NCBI RefSeq assembly: GCF_026212465.1
Contig: NC_080052.1
Span: forward strand, 18,062,628-18,126,627
Reading direction: 5' to 3'
From: Amaranthus tricolor
Taxonomy: Eukaryota; Streptophyta; Magnoliopsida; Caryophyllales; Amaranthaceae
DNA: 64,000 bases
Below, one piece after another: positions 34,401-46,617 of the stretch. A model generated the notes under the pieces. That model saw only the letters and a list, made by a program, of their open reading frames with translations, was not told where the DNA came from and made no database searches. A program made the position numbers and the translations under genes. The stretch's first letter is position 1, and each line of letters opens with the position of its first letter.

Positions 34401-36228
34401 GTTTCCAATCCAGAGGACTGACTGATATTAGTGATGAAAGGGCAAAACGATGTTACTAGAATCTCTAATGGTTTAAGGTTGATGTTTTACTATTGCACAC
34501 TAAATGCAACTATTGCTTGATCTTTTACTCTGACTCATAGTCCACCATACATTGCACAACTTTATCAGGCTAGGAAATGTGCACCAAAACATAAGTATTG
34601 CTTGAATGGTTGCAAATGTAGTGAAAGAATGAGTCTTATGCTTTATCTTTGCTCTTTCTCCTACACTCTTCCTTAGTAACAGAAGCTCGGAAATCAACTA
34701 ATTCTGAGCTGGTGAATATCTAATATACAACAAATCTTGTCTCTCAGGTTAATGTTCCACGGGAGTTGACCGTAGAAACTTATCCTCATTACATGGAGAA
34801 GACATCGCTGCCTAGTTACCATTCAGAATCTATTTTGGGGAAGATTTATGATGAAGCACACAAATGGGAAGTTGAGACTCCTCCCATCCCAGGTAAGGAT
34901 CTTATTTAATGCATGATTGGAGTTGGCTTTCCCCGCTCCACCTCCCCCTCCCCCCAGACATTTCACCTTTTGTACTTGCACATAATCCATGATACGTAGA
35001 AGTATATTGGGCTCAATAGATGGCAAGACATTGGAGAGAAAATCTGGCTTTCCTTGCAAAGAAAAATTGCCCTTCGGAAAATTGCTTATGGAAAATGGTG
35101 AAGTTATACATTTGAATCAAACTCGAATGTAGTGTGACACAATAATAATGTCTACGCCTTTATCCTTACATTATGGGGTTGGATTACTGTATATGAATCA
35201 AAAACAAACCAATGTGAGAAGTTGCCAAGAAAGATTAATATTTTTTTTGGGTAGGCTGAGGGAAGGGAAGGACTTAGTGAGAATCGTACCCTGGATCTTA
35301 CTTAGGAAAGTGGTACTTGCTCTCCAACTGAGACAAGACCCGATTCTCGACAAATATTATATTTTATTTGGCTTGATGTATGTGGAAATCATCACTAATA
35401 AAGATTATATCATCACCATGAAACGTGCAAGATTTTAGTGCGAAACTTACGTTCTTGGAACTTGGAAATGCCAATCTAGTTGTAGTAAGAGCTTTAAAAG
35501 CATAGTACTTATTTACGCTACTAAATATTCACTTGTGTCTAATAGTTTGGAAGCTATCACTTTTAAATGTTGAAGTTCCTGAAACAAACTTGAAGACATG
35601 GCACCATCTTTACAAAAAGTACCGTGCTGATATGACTTCCGCATCCAACATTGTTGACCTAGAACAAAGGAGGGAAAATCAAAATAAAGTGGTACTGAAA
35701 TACAAAAAGGTACTTATGCATAAGTGATTTTGGAGAAACATGCTGTATTTATTTTCCCAAATTAACTACACAAATTGTTGTATGAGATGGTGTCACCGAA
35801 AGACGCGCGTCATACATGGGTTAAATAACCCATCTCATACATACATTATGAGAATATAAGCTTCTTATTTGAAGTCGTCTCTCCGAGAGACAGTCTCTCA
35901 CAAGAGTAGTTGAATTAGCTAAGCTTTTCAATTGTTGGGCTATTTAACATTTGGCATTGTTGTTTAGATACTATATGAAGCGACAGACTTTGAAAAGTGT
36001 TCAAGAGAATGGGAGGCAATCTGTTTTGATGCATTAGCAATATATAATGTATCGTATGATTATGCGAAGCGAATTGATGATGCAAAGAAATGTGGCTTTG
36101 CTTGGAGAGTAGCAGGTGAAGCTCTGTTGAAGATACTCAATGAAGGTCAAGCTGAGAAACCCTTAGTTTGTTTGCCTTCAGTGCTCCAGGAAATTTTAAC
36201 TAGGAAAACTGTCGATGAAAAAATGTAG
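22446..36228 (+). CDS. RDR5-like: Gamma-clade RNA-dependent RNA polymerase (RDR3/4/5-like)
   Basis: Predicted to copy single-stranded RNA into double-stranded RNA for silencing; gamma-clade roles are poorly defined. Proposed coding exons: 22446-22740, 22839-22880, 24290-24340, 24437-24572, 24667-24805, 24919-24996, 25322-25514, 25999-26173, 26268-26355, 26446-26583, 27462-27518, 27640-27711, 28639-28745, 30096-30244, 30406-30631, 30765-30990, 31582-31727, 34015-34177, 34748-34892, 35546-35709, 35968-36228. They join in frame to 1017 codons including the stop, close to the family length of about 980-1000 aa. Motifs: the gamma-type N-terminus (about residues 15-70, ending LASLGEEQSRVILEKI), HTDGTGYISEDL (416-), QFRLFYKGYAVKGT (469-), VRPSMIKV (496-), GIHFGDIHVLTARHVEG, and the catalytic AGGDLDGDMYW with DLDGD at 711-715. 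Arabidopsis gamma members have DFDGD. There is no RRM domain as in RDR1/2. Intron 14 has a GC donor. Introns hold several transposons but no exon is broken, so it is probably functional. Confidence 0.93.
23995..24115 (+). mobile_element. SINE-like 3' fragment in RDR intron 2
   Basis: The sequence aacaacctctttgttag, caagggtaaggttgcataca, tttgacccctt ... gtaatgacatgttgt matches the usual 3' part of a widespread plant SINE/LINE tail. It shares these blocks with 29823-29958. The pol III A/B boxes are not clear, so it is 5'-truncated or diverged. Confidence 0.5.
29823..29958 (+). mobile_element. SINE-like 3' fragment in RDR intron 13
   Basis: Shares aacaacctcttt, acaagggtaaggtgacgtac, attcggcccctcc and a final taatgaaatgttgttg with the copy at 23995-24115. 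The tail ends in a ttg repeat typical of the family. Confidence 0.5.
32040..32610 (+). mobile_element. 5'-truncated RTE-type LINE relic in RDR intron 17
   Basis: Frames read GLLYGLECWAFGKDH, RKMGVVEMRIV, SGHILRDKQRYVRN and GVANIEKKMNENLL. These match the C-terminus of plant RTE-clade reverse transcriptases (MLYGSECWAxKxxH, MSVAEMRMLRWMSG, GVAPIEDKMRENRLRW). A block near 32165-32245 is repeated at 32266-32330. The sequence ends in the typical tail 'gaattaaggctctggctttgttgttgttt' (32573-32600). Heavily mutated and removed by splicing. Confidence 0.75.
33593..33826. mobile_element. Stowaway-type MITE in RDR intron 17
   Basis: Terminal inverted repeats CTCCCTCCG and CGGAGGGAG with TA duplications at 33591-33592 and 33827-33828; 234 bp. 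Same family as 12690-12954, and better preserved. Confidence 0.9.
35779..35925. mobile_element. Palindromic MITE-like sequence in RDR intron 20
   Basis: tgtatgagatggtgtc at 35779-35794 is matched in inverse by acccatctcatacata at 35828-35843. It is followed by a second palindrome (gtctctccgagagacagtctc) near 35877. Similar gagacagtctctca scraps lie near 6965-7010 and 12625-12660. No clear target duplication was found. Confidence 0.5.
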
Positions 36229-37194
36229 AAAGTGTAATTATGATTAAGGTACAATGTACATTATTCTATCTTATAACGTGATTGTCATTTCAAGTTATAA
36301 TGATGTTAATGTACTAAGGAGCCATTTTAGCATGGTCATTTCAAGCAGCGCAGGTATAAATTGTTTATCCAGTTCAATCGGCCTTCAATATTATGGGCGA
36401 AGCCTTTCAAATAACTACTTCAGACAAGATACTCTGAGGCCATGGCTCCCCTTTAGGGAAGTTTATCGCTTTGTCGAATCAAACCTCATTATTGATTGCT
36501 CCCAACCAATCCAAGATGAACAAGTCATATATATGTAAGCATATATATGCTATAAGAACAACCGTTCGCATAACAGGCGAATGCTTTGATCTCAGCTACG
36601 AGGCACTTTTACAAGATCTTGTGCTTTCTTTGAGGTAAACGAGAGTTGTTGAGTTATAACTCAATTATATCTTTGCGTATGTCGACTTTAAAGCTAGAGA
36701 ATTATTCAGTGACCGGGAAAGATGCAAGGCGAATTGTAGGGCTGATAGAGTATCATCCAAAGTCTAACTTTACTTCCTCAATATCTTTGAGTTTGCATCT
36801 TAAAACTTAAATATATGAAAGTTTTTTGAGTCTTAAGGTGCAAACTCAAAAAATATTTTGAGTTTTGATCGATCATCATTCTTTTCATTTCATTTATGGG
36901 AAGTAATTGTTGAAAACGTGCAAAGGGAAAAATTAAAAATGGTCAGGAGACGACTCATCACCTTTGGAATGGAGTTGCACTATTTCTTGAACAAAAAAAC
37001 CAACTCGTTGCCTCTGGATTGAAGTTGCACCATTTCTTGAATAGAAAAATCGAACACTCATCGATTTCTTTACCGTAGTTTAAAAACTTTTTCTAAATAT
37101 ATATCCAGAACCACCAATGACTCATTGTGACATTCGATAACTCGTTGATGATGTTGTTGGTCTTTTAATACGTGTGAAAACTTAAGTTTTGATC
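36229..37194. other. RDR 3' region and intergenic spacer
   Basis: No second gene is seen. The first few hundred bases probably include the RDR 3' UTR, but I see no decisive polyadenylation signal. The rest is AT-rich with no repeat recognised, up to the MULE target duplication at 37195. Confidence 0.45.
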
Positions 37195-37315
37195 ACTTAT
37201 ATTGGAACTTTTCCCATAATATTGCCCAAAAAAAAAATAATTCCCACTTTGGATGAAATGTGAAAGTATTTCCCACAATACTGTCCACGTGGAATTTTTT
37301 TTTTAATTTTCCAGA

Positions 37316-37447
37316 CAAAACCGCCACATGAGATGGCAGTTTGCCTTAACCACTAAACCGCCACATGAAGTAGCGGTTTGGTTAAGGAAAACCGCCATCT
37401 TATGTGGCGGTTTTGTCCTGGTAAACTGCCATCTCATGTGGCGGTTT
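37316..37447. repeat. Four tandem 24-bp palindromes inside the left MULE end
   Basis: Four copies of an imperfect palindrome, consensus aaaccgccayctcatgtggcggttt, at about 37318-37342, 37355-37379, 37388-37412 and 37422-37446. Two further copies (aaccgccatttcatctagcggtt type) lie near the right end at 42658-42683 and 42702-42725. They may serve as subterminal transposase-binding sites or hairpins (inference). Confidence 0.85.
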
Positions 37448-37666
37448 GCTATGTGTCCTGCAACGTTTTATTTTTTTCTTTGAATTCCCATAAATAGTTA
37501 GCGCAACCTGCGTTAAACTAGTCAATACCATATATTCCATAATAATCAACTACGAACCAGCTTGATTTGAAAACATGAATTAGAAAAATAATGTGAAGAT
37601 CTATTACAATCATGAAAAGTGATACAAGAAGTTCAAATCATATAAGTTGATACAAAGTTTGTTAAA

Positions 37667-39654
37667 CTATAATCCCCGGCCCCTTTTGTTGTGCGCAGCG
37701 GTGGATGATGATGATGTATACTCGTCAACCTCTGCAATGACATTAAGAGTAGGAGCTCTTCGTTGACTAGCATGCTGATATGTGATGATCCTTTGCGGAG
37801 GCGATGGATGTGGAGGAGGAGTGGTTATGGAAGCTGGAGGAACGAATGGCGACATAGCACCGGATGTCGATGGGGATCTGGAAGACCGACCTCGAGTAGA
37901 TGAACGCTCGCGACCTCTTATGGACCGAGTGCTGGATCCTCCGGAAGAGCTACCTCGATGGGCCGAACTCCGTGGAGAAGGAGTGTGGAATGTGTCATCT
38001 ACCTCGCCAATGATCGGTGGAGTCGGAATGAGGTACTCATACCCCGCCCGACTCAATGCGTCGGTCAATGACGCGTTAATGGAGCCAAGGGTCTGAGAAC
38101 ATAGCCGATACCCCACATCAACTGGCGATGTAGCGGCCCCTTGAATCGTGTCATTGCATTGTATGAGCACCGATCGGATGCATTCAGCCTGTATGTTATC
38201 ATTATATTGTTAAAAGAATCACATAAAAGTATTACTATATGTTATGAGTGTTAAAAGAAGACGTACCAGTAACGTAGATGTCGTATGGTGATGTGATCCT
38301 GGCTGTGCAAATGTGGTGTTCGTTAGGCGTAATATGGAGATACGCCTGTACCAACTCATGTACGTACCAGAGCTATGACCGGTGTAATTATCTCCTCGAA
38401 CCAATCGAGATGCTCGGTCATTCCACGCATCTACATGCGATCTATGTCGTACTACATTGTTCTTGTCCCTAGTCCTCCGACCAATCGCATGTAGTTGAGG
38501 TTGGGTGTCACAGGCATGCGGAATAACCTGCTCCAAACCGAATTGACGCATGACACGATCCGGGAGATGTAGCTCGATGATGTCAAAGCAAATAAGTGGG
38601 CAACGCGATCTCCAAATCTCGTGGCCCGATGTACATATATGTGGCGGAGCGTCCATCTTAGCCGCTGTGTAAGGCGCCATGTCCCCTGTAATAGAAATCA
38701 ATATACTCAGTAATATATATAATTTATTCATAACTAATACAAGTAGACGAGAGTATGTGGGGAGTGGGACCTCGAAAGATATACACGAAGCCAGCTGCAA
38801 ACAAATGAACATTGTTTAACATTTTCATGTATCATAAAATAGTGAAATTTTGAATTTGAATATTGAATTGAGTGTTGCTACCTTACTGCTAAAGGATCCA
38901 TCCCACGACGATGCTATAAACCTAACACCGGTTCAAAATCCTCCGCATCATCTTCCTGATCATGTTGCCCATCAGGTCGAATCGTCCGAATTATGGGCCT
39001 CCCTATATGAATATGCTCCCATGACCATATCTGTAACAACATTAAGCAGCCTCCAACGTCCTTGGCACCCTTACGAGATGCTCGACATAAATTTCAATAC
39101 AGATACGCTAGGGTAGCACTTCCCCAACTGTACTCATCTACCGCTCCAAGTCTCCTAGTAGACAGAGATAGATCAACTGCATCGAGTCACCGCTCTTGTC
39201 TGGAAACAAGATGCATCCAAACAGGTACAAAATGTACACTCGCGCATGTCTATCCACCGTAATATCATCCGCATCATCCTCTAGCACGCTAAAATGCTTT
39301 CGAAGCCAAGTCAACTTCAACGACGATCCAGTGATGATCTTCGGCTGTGTGGGATCTTGAGGGTTTTCTGGCCAAACCCCTAGTAGCTCATGAACTAATG
39401 CTGGCCAATTTCCCTCTCCATGACCTATCACTGCTTGTCCTTCAATGGGCAGTCCTATTATAACTGCCACATCTTGTAACGTGATCGTTGCCTCGCCAAC
39501 CGTGAGGTGGAAGGTATGAGTCTCCGGCCTCCACCTCTCCACTAATGCAGTGATATGAGTCTCTTGTGTGTCGCCTGAAGGGTAAGCATTTAGGATCAAC
39601 TGGGCCCGGCATCGCCATTATCGCTGTTACATACATAAGTGTTATAAAATTCAC
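37667..39654 (-). pseudogene. Plant mobile domain (PMD, MAIN/MAIL-like) gene carried by the MULE
   Basis: The best-preserved part (39599-39138) reads ITALVERWRPETHTFHL, VGEATITLQDVAVIIGLPIE and GQAVIGHG, then LKLTWLRKHFSVLEDDADD and YILYLFGCILFPDKSGD. This is the aminotransferase-like/PMD domain of MAIN and MAIL1 proteins (WRPETHTFHLPxGExTxTLqDVaxLlGLpidG). Similarity continues in other frames to about 38900 (a WGSATLAYLYRxLC-like and GGCL-like piece), and a low-complexity Ser/Arg-rich C-terminus ends at 37667. PMD genes are known both as host genes and as cargo of MULEs. Frame changes and stops suggest decay, although unrecognised introns could explain some of them. Confidence 0.8.
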
Positions 39655-39691
39655 AAAAATATTATTAGACTCAACATGATATTATAAAATA

Positions 39692-42222
39692 TTAAAAGAA
39701 AACATACTTTGTTGACCTTCGAGGACATGTTTTCTTATTATGACCACTAAATTCACAAATGCTACATGTGTTATGAGGACGCGTCAACGGTGCATCCATT
39801 TCGTTCCGTATACGAGTTGATCGCGGACGACCCTTTCCACGCTTAGTTGAGGGATCTGGAACAACTGTAGGACCATTCCAAGGATCGCAGGTGAACATGT
39901 CTGGAACTGGCATAAAGGTCTTCTTGTTTGTGGATACGTATTTTGTAGTGCGAAACGAAGGGTCTACAAAAGCATCATACGAAATGTTACGAGCTCGACA
40001 TACTGCAAGAACATGTGAGCACGGTAACTTGAACATGGTTGGTTTCTGACAAGAGCATGATGTTGCTGTGAGGTCAACCATATACCATTTTCCACCTTTT
40101 CCTGCTATCCTGTTGCCACAACCAGTGGTGACCTCAAATATCCCACGTACTGTCATATATCCTAACATCATAAAACCGTGCTTTTTCAGCATTCTTGTCA
40201 TTCGTATTAGTTGGTTTCTTGGCATACACATGTCCATTCTCTAATCTGTTTCTCCCTAAATCCCTCCTTGTGGCAAAGTATTCGTTAACCCGGAAGAATG
40301 TCATCCTAACCAATGAAGTGATTGGTAGACACCTGGCCCCCTTCATTACGCCATTGAACGCTTCAGACAAGTTTGTAGTTTTCACTCCATATCGATGCCC
40401 ACCATCATGAATCAAAGTCCATTGGCGTTCAGGTATAGCACCATCCACTAAGTACTTATACGCGTCCTCATTAAACTCTTTAAGGCGATTCATGTAGAAA
40501 TTATATTTTCGAATCTTTGTTTGTTCAGAAGCTTTTCCAAATAAGTTTTTAACTGCTATGTTTTTGAACTTCTTATGCACGTTCGAAGCTAGATGACATT
40601 TACAAACCGATGGAATGCAAATGGCTCTTCCCAACCTTTTCCAACTCTATTCATTGCATGCAAAATTCCCTTGTGATGATCAGATATAACACATAAGCCA
40701 TCCCTCTTAGTGACATAATGCCTTATACAATCCAAGAACCAACTCCATGTGTCGTTGCTCTCTCCCTCCACAACGACAAAGGCAAGTGGGAACAACTGAG
40801 AATTTGCATCTATCACCATAGCAATCATAAGTGTGCCTCTGTACTTTCCGTACATATGTATACCATCTATAGAAATAAGGGGACGACAGTGGGGAAAACC
40901 CTTAATGGATGGTCTGAAAGCCCAAAAAATTCTCTGAAACATCACTCTGGTAGGATCCATTGTCGGTTGGACTTCCCATTGCACCACTGTTTCTGGATTA
41001 GATTGCATTAATGCCTGTAGGTACTGTGGAAGCTCCTCAAAGGACTTATCCCAATCCCCAAATACTTTTGTTATAGCCTTATTTTTTGCCAACCAAGCTC
41101 TCTTATATGTTATAACAAATCCGTATTATTTTTTACAAAATTAACGATTGACTTGACCTTGAACGCTGGATTAACTTTGATCATATCCACAATAAGATCA
41201 GCAACAAATTCAGAACTAAGGAGGAGATGGTCGTCACTGTAATGTGCCGAGCAATCTTGATTATGACTCTTATATCGCACAATCTTAAATGATCCCGTGG
41301 CGGTCATAACAGCTCACATCCTCCATTCACAACCTATATCCTCCGCATTAGTGCATTGGATGTACTTTGAAGGCTCCGACTCAATTACACGAAAGTTTCT
41401 ATTGTTAGAAATCGCCCATACTTTAACATTCTTATTGAGGTGGTCTAAGGAGCTAAACTCTTGCTCTATCCTTAAGTCTCCATTTTCATTCATGGAGTTG
41501 TCATCGTTCCAGGTCATCCATGCATCAATCAATCTTTGATCAACCTCATCAATTCTAAGCCAGTCTTGAGATTGAGCACCATCTCTAATCGCTGCATCTA
41601 AAGCTTCTCTTCTGTCATCATCCTCCTATGAATCATAATCAATATGCTCATCCTCCTGATCTAAAGAGTCAACCTCGTTCACATTACGCCTACCCAAGTG
41701 ACTCGTGGAAAAGGTGCTCATTACACCACCACCAATGCCACGTGAATGAGTTGGAGAGGTGAACTCATCCAAGTGCTCATTAATGTAATTTGGGTTACTT
41801 AACATTTCTGTGAATGTATCATGGCGTACACTAGGACCTGATTTTGGAAGTTTCATGCTAGTTATGACTTCCCTCGCATTATCCAAATTTGCAACCAATT
41901 CAACATAAACCTCTATTGCTATTCCAGGGGCTTGTGATGCTGCATAAGCAAGAGCACTTATGCTTTCATCATTCTTAATCGGGACTAACACATTTTTCCC
42001 AGTCACCGGATATTTCATCTTCATTTTTAACATAAAAGAGTTGCGCTCACAATCAATTACATCACAGATTTTGCTATGAAACACCTCAAAATTAGTATTC
42101 TGACGATGGATAAACATCACTGTATTTAATCCTCCATTATACACAACATCGGATCCAGTATAACTTACTTCCCCACCCCAATACACTATAACGGGATAAT
42201 GATCCATATTCTGCAAACACAA
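39692..42222 (-). pseudogene. MULE transposase (MURA-like), decayed
   Basis: The N-terminal piece (42222-41626) has a PB1-like start. An in-frame stop near 41632 precedes the MuDR N-terminal domain (41532-41314, ending ...AEDIGCEWRM). The transposase core (41092-40589) contains FWAFRPSIKGFPHCRPLIS, IDGIHMYGKYRGTLMIA, the PLAFVVVEGESNDTWSWFL block and VISDHHKGI, supplying two catalytic aspartates (SIDG, VISD). The third acidic residue is probably in TTNLSEAFNGVMKGAR (40634-40134). The C-terminus (40237-39692) has a SWIM zinc finger (CSCQKPTMFKLPCSHVLAVC) and a CCHC knuckle (CSICEFSGHNKKTC). Two stops and at least three frameshifts separate the pieces. Confidence 0.92.
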
Positions 42223-42915
42223 ACATGTTTTTCATGTGATTTCACATACACTTTATTGTTGATAATGAGTAAGGGAAGTGTAAATGTGAATACAAGAATT
42301 TGTGATATTAAGGTATTAGAACACTTATTATAAGGTTCAATTCAAATATAAAGCTAAAAATACATGAATATATACGAAAACCATTAAACTAACCCTACAA
42401 AGTAACAAAGTTTCATTGAAGCATTTCATCAAACACTTTATATGCATACAAATCAAATCATAAAATTCAACTACAAATGTGTAAAATGTAAGCTTAAATC
42501 ATGAAACTAAGAGAATGTAACAAACAATCAATGTATTTATAAGTTCAAATGACAACAATAATGAACAAAAAATCAATTTGCAAATTGAAAAAAATTAGGG
42601 TTATATTCATACCTTAAATGAGGATGAAAATGAACAAGTAAAGAAGGAGAAGATAAGAAAACCGTCATTTTATCTAGCGGTTTACTTCAGATTCGTAAAC
42701 AAAACCGCCATTTCATCTAGCGGTTAAAAAAAAAAAAAGATTTCTCACACCTATCCTACGTGGACTGTATTGTGGGAAATACTTTCCCATTTCATGCAAA
42801 GTGGGAATTATTTTGTTTTTGGGCAATATTATGGGAAAAGAATTACTTACATTTTGTGATTCAGTCAATATTGTATTATTTATTTATAAAACTAACATAG
42901 AGTTATGACCAAATG

Positions 42916-45900
42916 TGTAACAGGAGCGGTAATCTCGACACATAATTAACATATAATAATAATGTTTAATACAAAAATATTGCGGAAGTCTCAAAATCTC
43001 AAACTGTTAAAAACTTTAGATCATAAAAATTGAAACTGTTTAAAACAAAAGTAAAATATTACATCTAATAAGAAATATTGTTTGCTCAAAATGAAAAAAA
43101 TACATCATCATCAAGTCATCAATAAAGATACAAAAAGCAGCTAAGTTCTTGATAAATAGTAATTGCAGCGGCTTGGATCGGAACTTGAACTAAATCCTGC
43201 AAAATGCTGCCATCCATGATTCGGATGACAGCCGATTAAATCGGTTGGCGCTTAACGCCGTGCATAACTTCCTATCCAGCTCAAAATACGGAAATTATAT
43301 GCTACATTTACTAAATAATTATTTAAGTACAAACTTATAATCAATTGACACCACCGTATACTTTTACCATATTATTTTTCTGTTACATACTTTTAAGTCA
43401 TTAATATACCATTCTCGATCCTGACAGAAGTACGTTACTGCCACTTATACAATTCGGTAATCTTAACACTTAAGTAAGTTTATTTGGTTAATACTCATAA
43501 TCGTACCATGTATCATAGCATCAACACTAATCAAGTTTATCACTGATCAACAAGCACATCAATATGACACTTGATATATGTAAGGGTCTGGTTAGGTGAG
43601 GACCGTAGTCCTAAACCCTAACTGTGGTGGGAGTCGTCACTTCTCTAATACAATTTATGTTCAAGCTCTACAGGATAAGTAGCTAACCCCCTGTCTTATA
43701 CCGCATTTTACGTGCCAGCCAACAGGGGCACTGGGATTTTACATGCCGGTCCATGGTTCGATATTACCTTACCATCAGGGTCATTCAATCAATATTCATT
43801 CACACAAGTACATCACATTTTGATTACTACAATTTGACTTTGACTTTGATTTTGATCAACTTAGGTGACAACCTCTTTTATTTAATAAAATTCTTAATCA
43901 TAACGTAAAATTAACCTTTATGACTTTATACATTCATTATTAAATTTTTATACATTATTTATAACTTTATTTTAAATAGTTGCTAAATTCACACTAAAAA
44001 CTTAATACTCTATCAATAGTTTCCCAATTAATATTTTCCACAAGTAGCTAATAAAATCTATTTTTCGTTAAATAAGTTCCTAAAATCAATATTTTCAACT
44101 TTTCAATAAATAAAACTTTATTCTCTTCATAAAGTCAAATATTCTAATTAAAATTCAAATTAAAGTTGCATCATTTGGATAAGTTTCTAAAATTCTACAA
44201 GTTCACCAAAAATCAATATTTTAAGTTTAGAAAAATAAGTAATTTTATTTGGTTTGCAAAAAAATCAACATTCTAGTTATAAAACAAATAAAACTTATAA
44301 TTTTACAAAAATCAATATTTCTAGTTTTAAAACAAGTCAAACTTATAATTTTCACAAAAGTCAATATTTCTAATTATAAAACAAGTAAAACATGTAATGT
44401 CACAAAATCAATATTTTACACATAGTTTGAGTGGCAAGTATACAAAAAAATACTTTTACATCATTTTACATAAATTTGGGTCAAATAGTTAGCAAATAAA
44501 ATATTTTGTACTAAATAGTGATTAAAAGTTACTTTTATTATGAAATCTCATATATTCAAGAAAAACACTTCAACATTTAATAACTTATAAAAATTTCTCA
44601 AAAATATCTTTTTAAATTTTTATTTTATTATTATCACAAAAATAGTTGTAATAATTTAAAATAGTAAATTAGACTCTCTCTTTTTTTTTAATAACAGTGG
44701 TCGAATGGCCTATGAGTGTTTTGGGGCTTTTTCACATAAAAAATGACTTAATATAATTTATCATACCAAATCCTAGATTTAAATAACTAACATAACCACT
44801 TAAAAAATAAAAACTTTACGCAATAACTTAGAAATTTACTAAAACTTTAAAGATAAACTTACTCAAAATAAAGTATAATAACATTATTCTTAATATAACA
44901 ATACTTAAGAAAAAATATGTTCATAAAATAACTTACTACCTAATAAACTAGTTTGAAAGCTAACATAATTAAACATATTAATAAAAATTCTAACATAAAA
45001 AAAATTCTTAAATATAATAACATTCCTAATGCAATACATAACTCATAAACATACTAGCACTAGTTATAACATAAATCATACTTAATATCACTAGAATATA
45101 ATTTTGCACCCAACTTCCTAAACTTGTTCAAAGATTATTAAATTAACATACTAAGAATACTTTTAGCATACACATACTTAATATAATCTTGATCATAATT
45201 TCATTAAACTAACTTCCTCCTAAAACATATCAACACATTTCATACTTTGCATATTATAAAGTAAATATAATGTAAAATTTCACAAAAAGAGTAGGGTAAG
45301 AAGTTATACCATACTAACACCAAGGATTAGTACTAAGTACTAATTAGGAAAATAATAAGAAATAAGACCCTCTAGGATAGATATTAATGCTCTAAAGATA
45401 ATTAATCCAAACTCCCAAAATAATGATGATCTTCTAAGCTCCCAAAATAATTAAATCCAAACTCCAAAAATAATAATACATTAAGTACCCAAAGTAATAA
45501 CCCAATAATGCTCCATAATGATGATGATTTAAGCTAAATAAAGAGTGTTCTAAGCTCTATGTTCTTGAATTTCTTCAATTAATAATAAATGTATTAATAT
45601 AGTAAGATTTTAATGAAGTGAAAATATAAGAAAGAATGTTAGAAAGATTTGATGATGGTGGTGTAAGTGATCTCATGGCTAAAGGGGGGTATTTATAATA
45701 GGTTTGGACAACTTTATAGTTCATTAGATTGTATGAAAAAGAATGTTAGGAGTATAGAAGAAGATTAACTTGTGTAAGTGATTTAGAGTGTGTAAGTGAA
45801 TGTGTAAGAGTTGGAGTGTGTAAGTGAATGTGTAAGAATTTGGAGTGTAGAAGAAAGTTAGCTTGTGAAAGGAAATAGTGATAGCTTGTATAAGTGATGA

Positions 45901-46413
45901 ACATTATGAGTTACTATAGAAAGGATTTTGGTTCATCAAATTTTTGCTATAGTATGTACAAGTGAATATACATTAAAATAATGGATAAATTTGATCATGA
46001 AAATATGTAGTTTACTTAAAAAGTTTTTCTTAAACTATACTTAATGTTAATAATAAAAATAAGACTCATTTTATATATAAAATAATTAAATCAAAATTAT
46101 AAGGTTAAAATAATAAGTAGTAATGTTAGTTTAAGGAAGAAAGTTAAAACGTAACGTTTTACAAAACCGTGAATATAATAATAAAATTTTATTTTTCGTA
46201 CTATAAAATAATAAAATATTATTTGAGTGCTTATAAAAAGATTTTAAACAAAATACTATTTTAAAGTTTAATATTTGAAAGAAATTACAAAATCAGAAAA
46301 CGTTTAAGAATTAAAGATGGTTTGAAATGGATAATCAAAGGATTAGAGGTTTAAATTGAAAATTTGAAATAATTAACCGGAAGATTAAAATTAAGAATTT
46401 TCACTCTGTTACA
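42916..46413 (-). repeat. Long 3' LTR (3.5 kb) of the Tekay/Del-like element
   Basis: Very AT-rich, with no coding similarity. Imperfect inverted ends are TGTAACAG and CTGTTACA. A more GC-balanced part (43180-43780) may be the region around the transcription start, but no TATA box is assigned. Its length is in the range known for Tekay/Del LTRs. Confidence 0.8.
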
Positions 46414-46617
46414 ACTCTTCCCCCCTTAAGATAGTTTAGTCTTGAAACTAGAATTTACCGAAAAGGTTAGGGTATCGCTCTTTCATGTCTGCCTCATTCT
46501 CCGAAGTAGCTTCCTCTACTCTGTGGTTTGACCACAAAACCTTGACCAATGGAATCCTAGAGTTTCTCAATTCTTTGACTCGAATATCCAAAATCTAATA
46601 GATCTCTCCTCATAGGC

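Larger units (their letters stand above)
37204..42844 (-). mobile_element. Mutator-like element (MULE) with long TIRs and a plant-mobile-domain gene
   Basis: Left TIR 37204-37295 and right TIR about 42756-42844 are about 90-bp inverted repeats (cttttcccataatattgccc, ataattcccactttg, gaaagtatttcccacaata). Outside lie acttatatt (37195-37203) and acttacatt (42845-42853), a 9-bp duplication with one mismatch, the Mutator signature. Inside, both genes run on the minus strand: a decayed MURA-type transposase (42222-39692), then a PMD-domain gene (39654-37667). Length 5.6 kb. Coding damage means it is no longer autonomous. Confidence 0.92.

Noticed and set aside
37782..38096. Gly/Asp-rich plus-strand frame of 104 aa
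   Set aside because: It is antisense to the Ser/Arg-rich C-terminus of the PMD gene and shows only mirrored composition.
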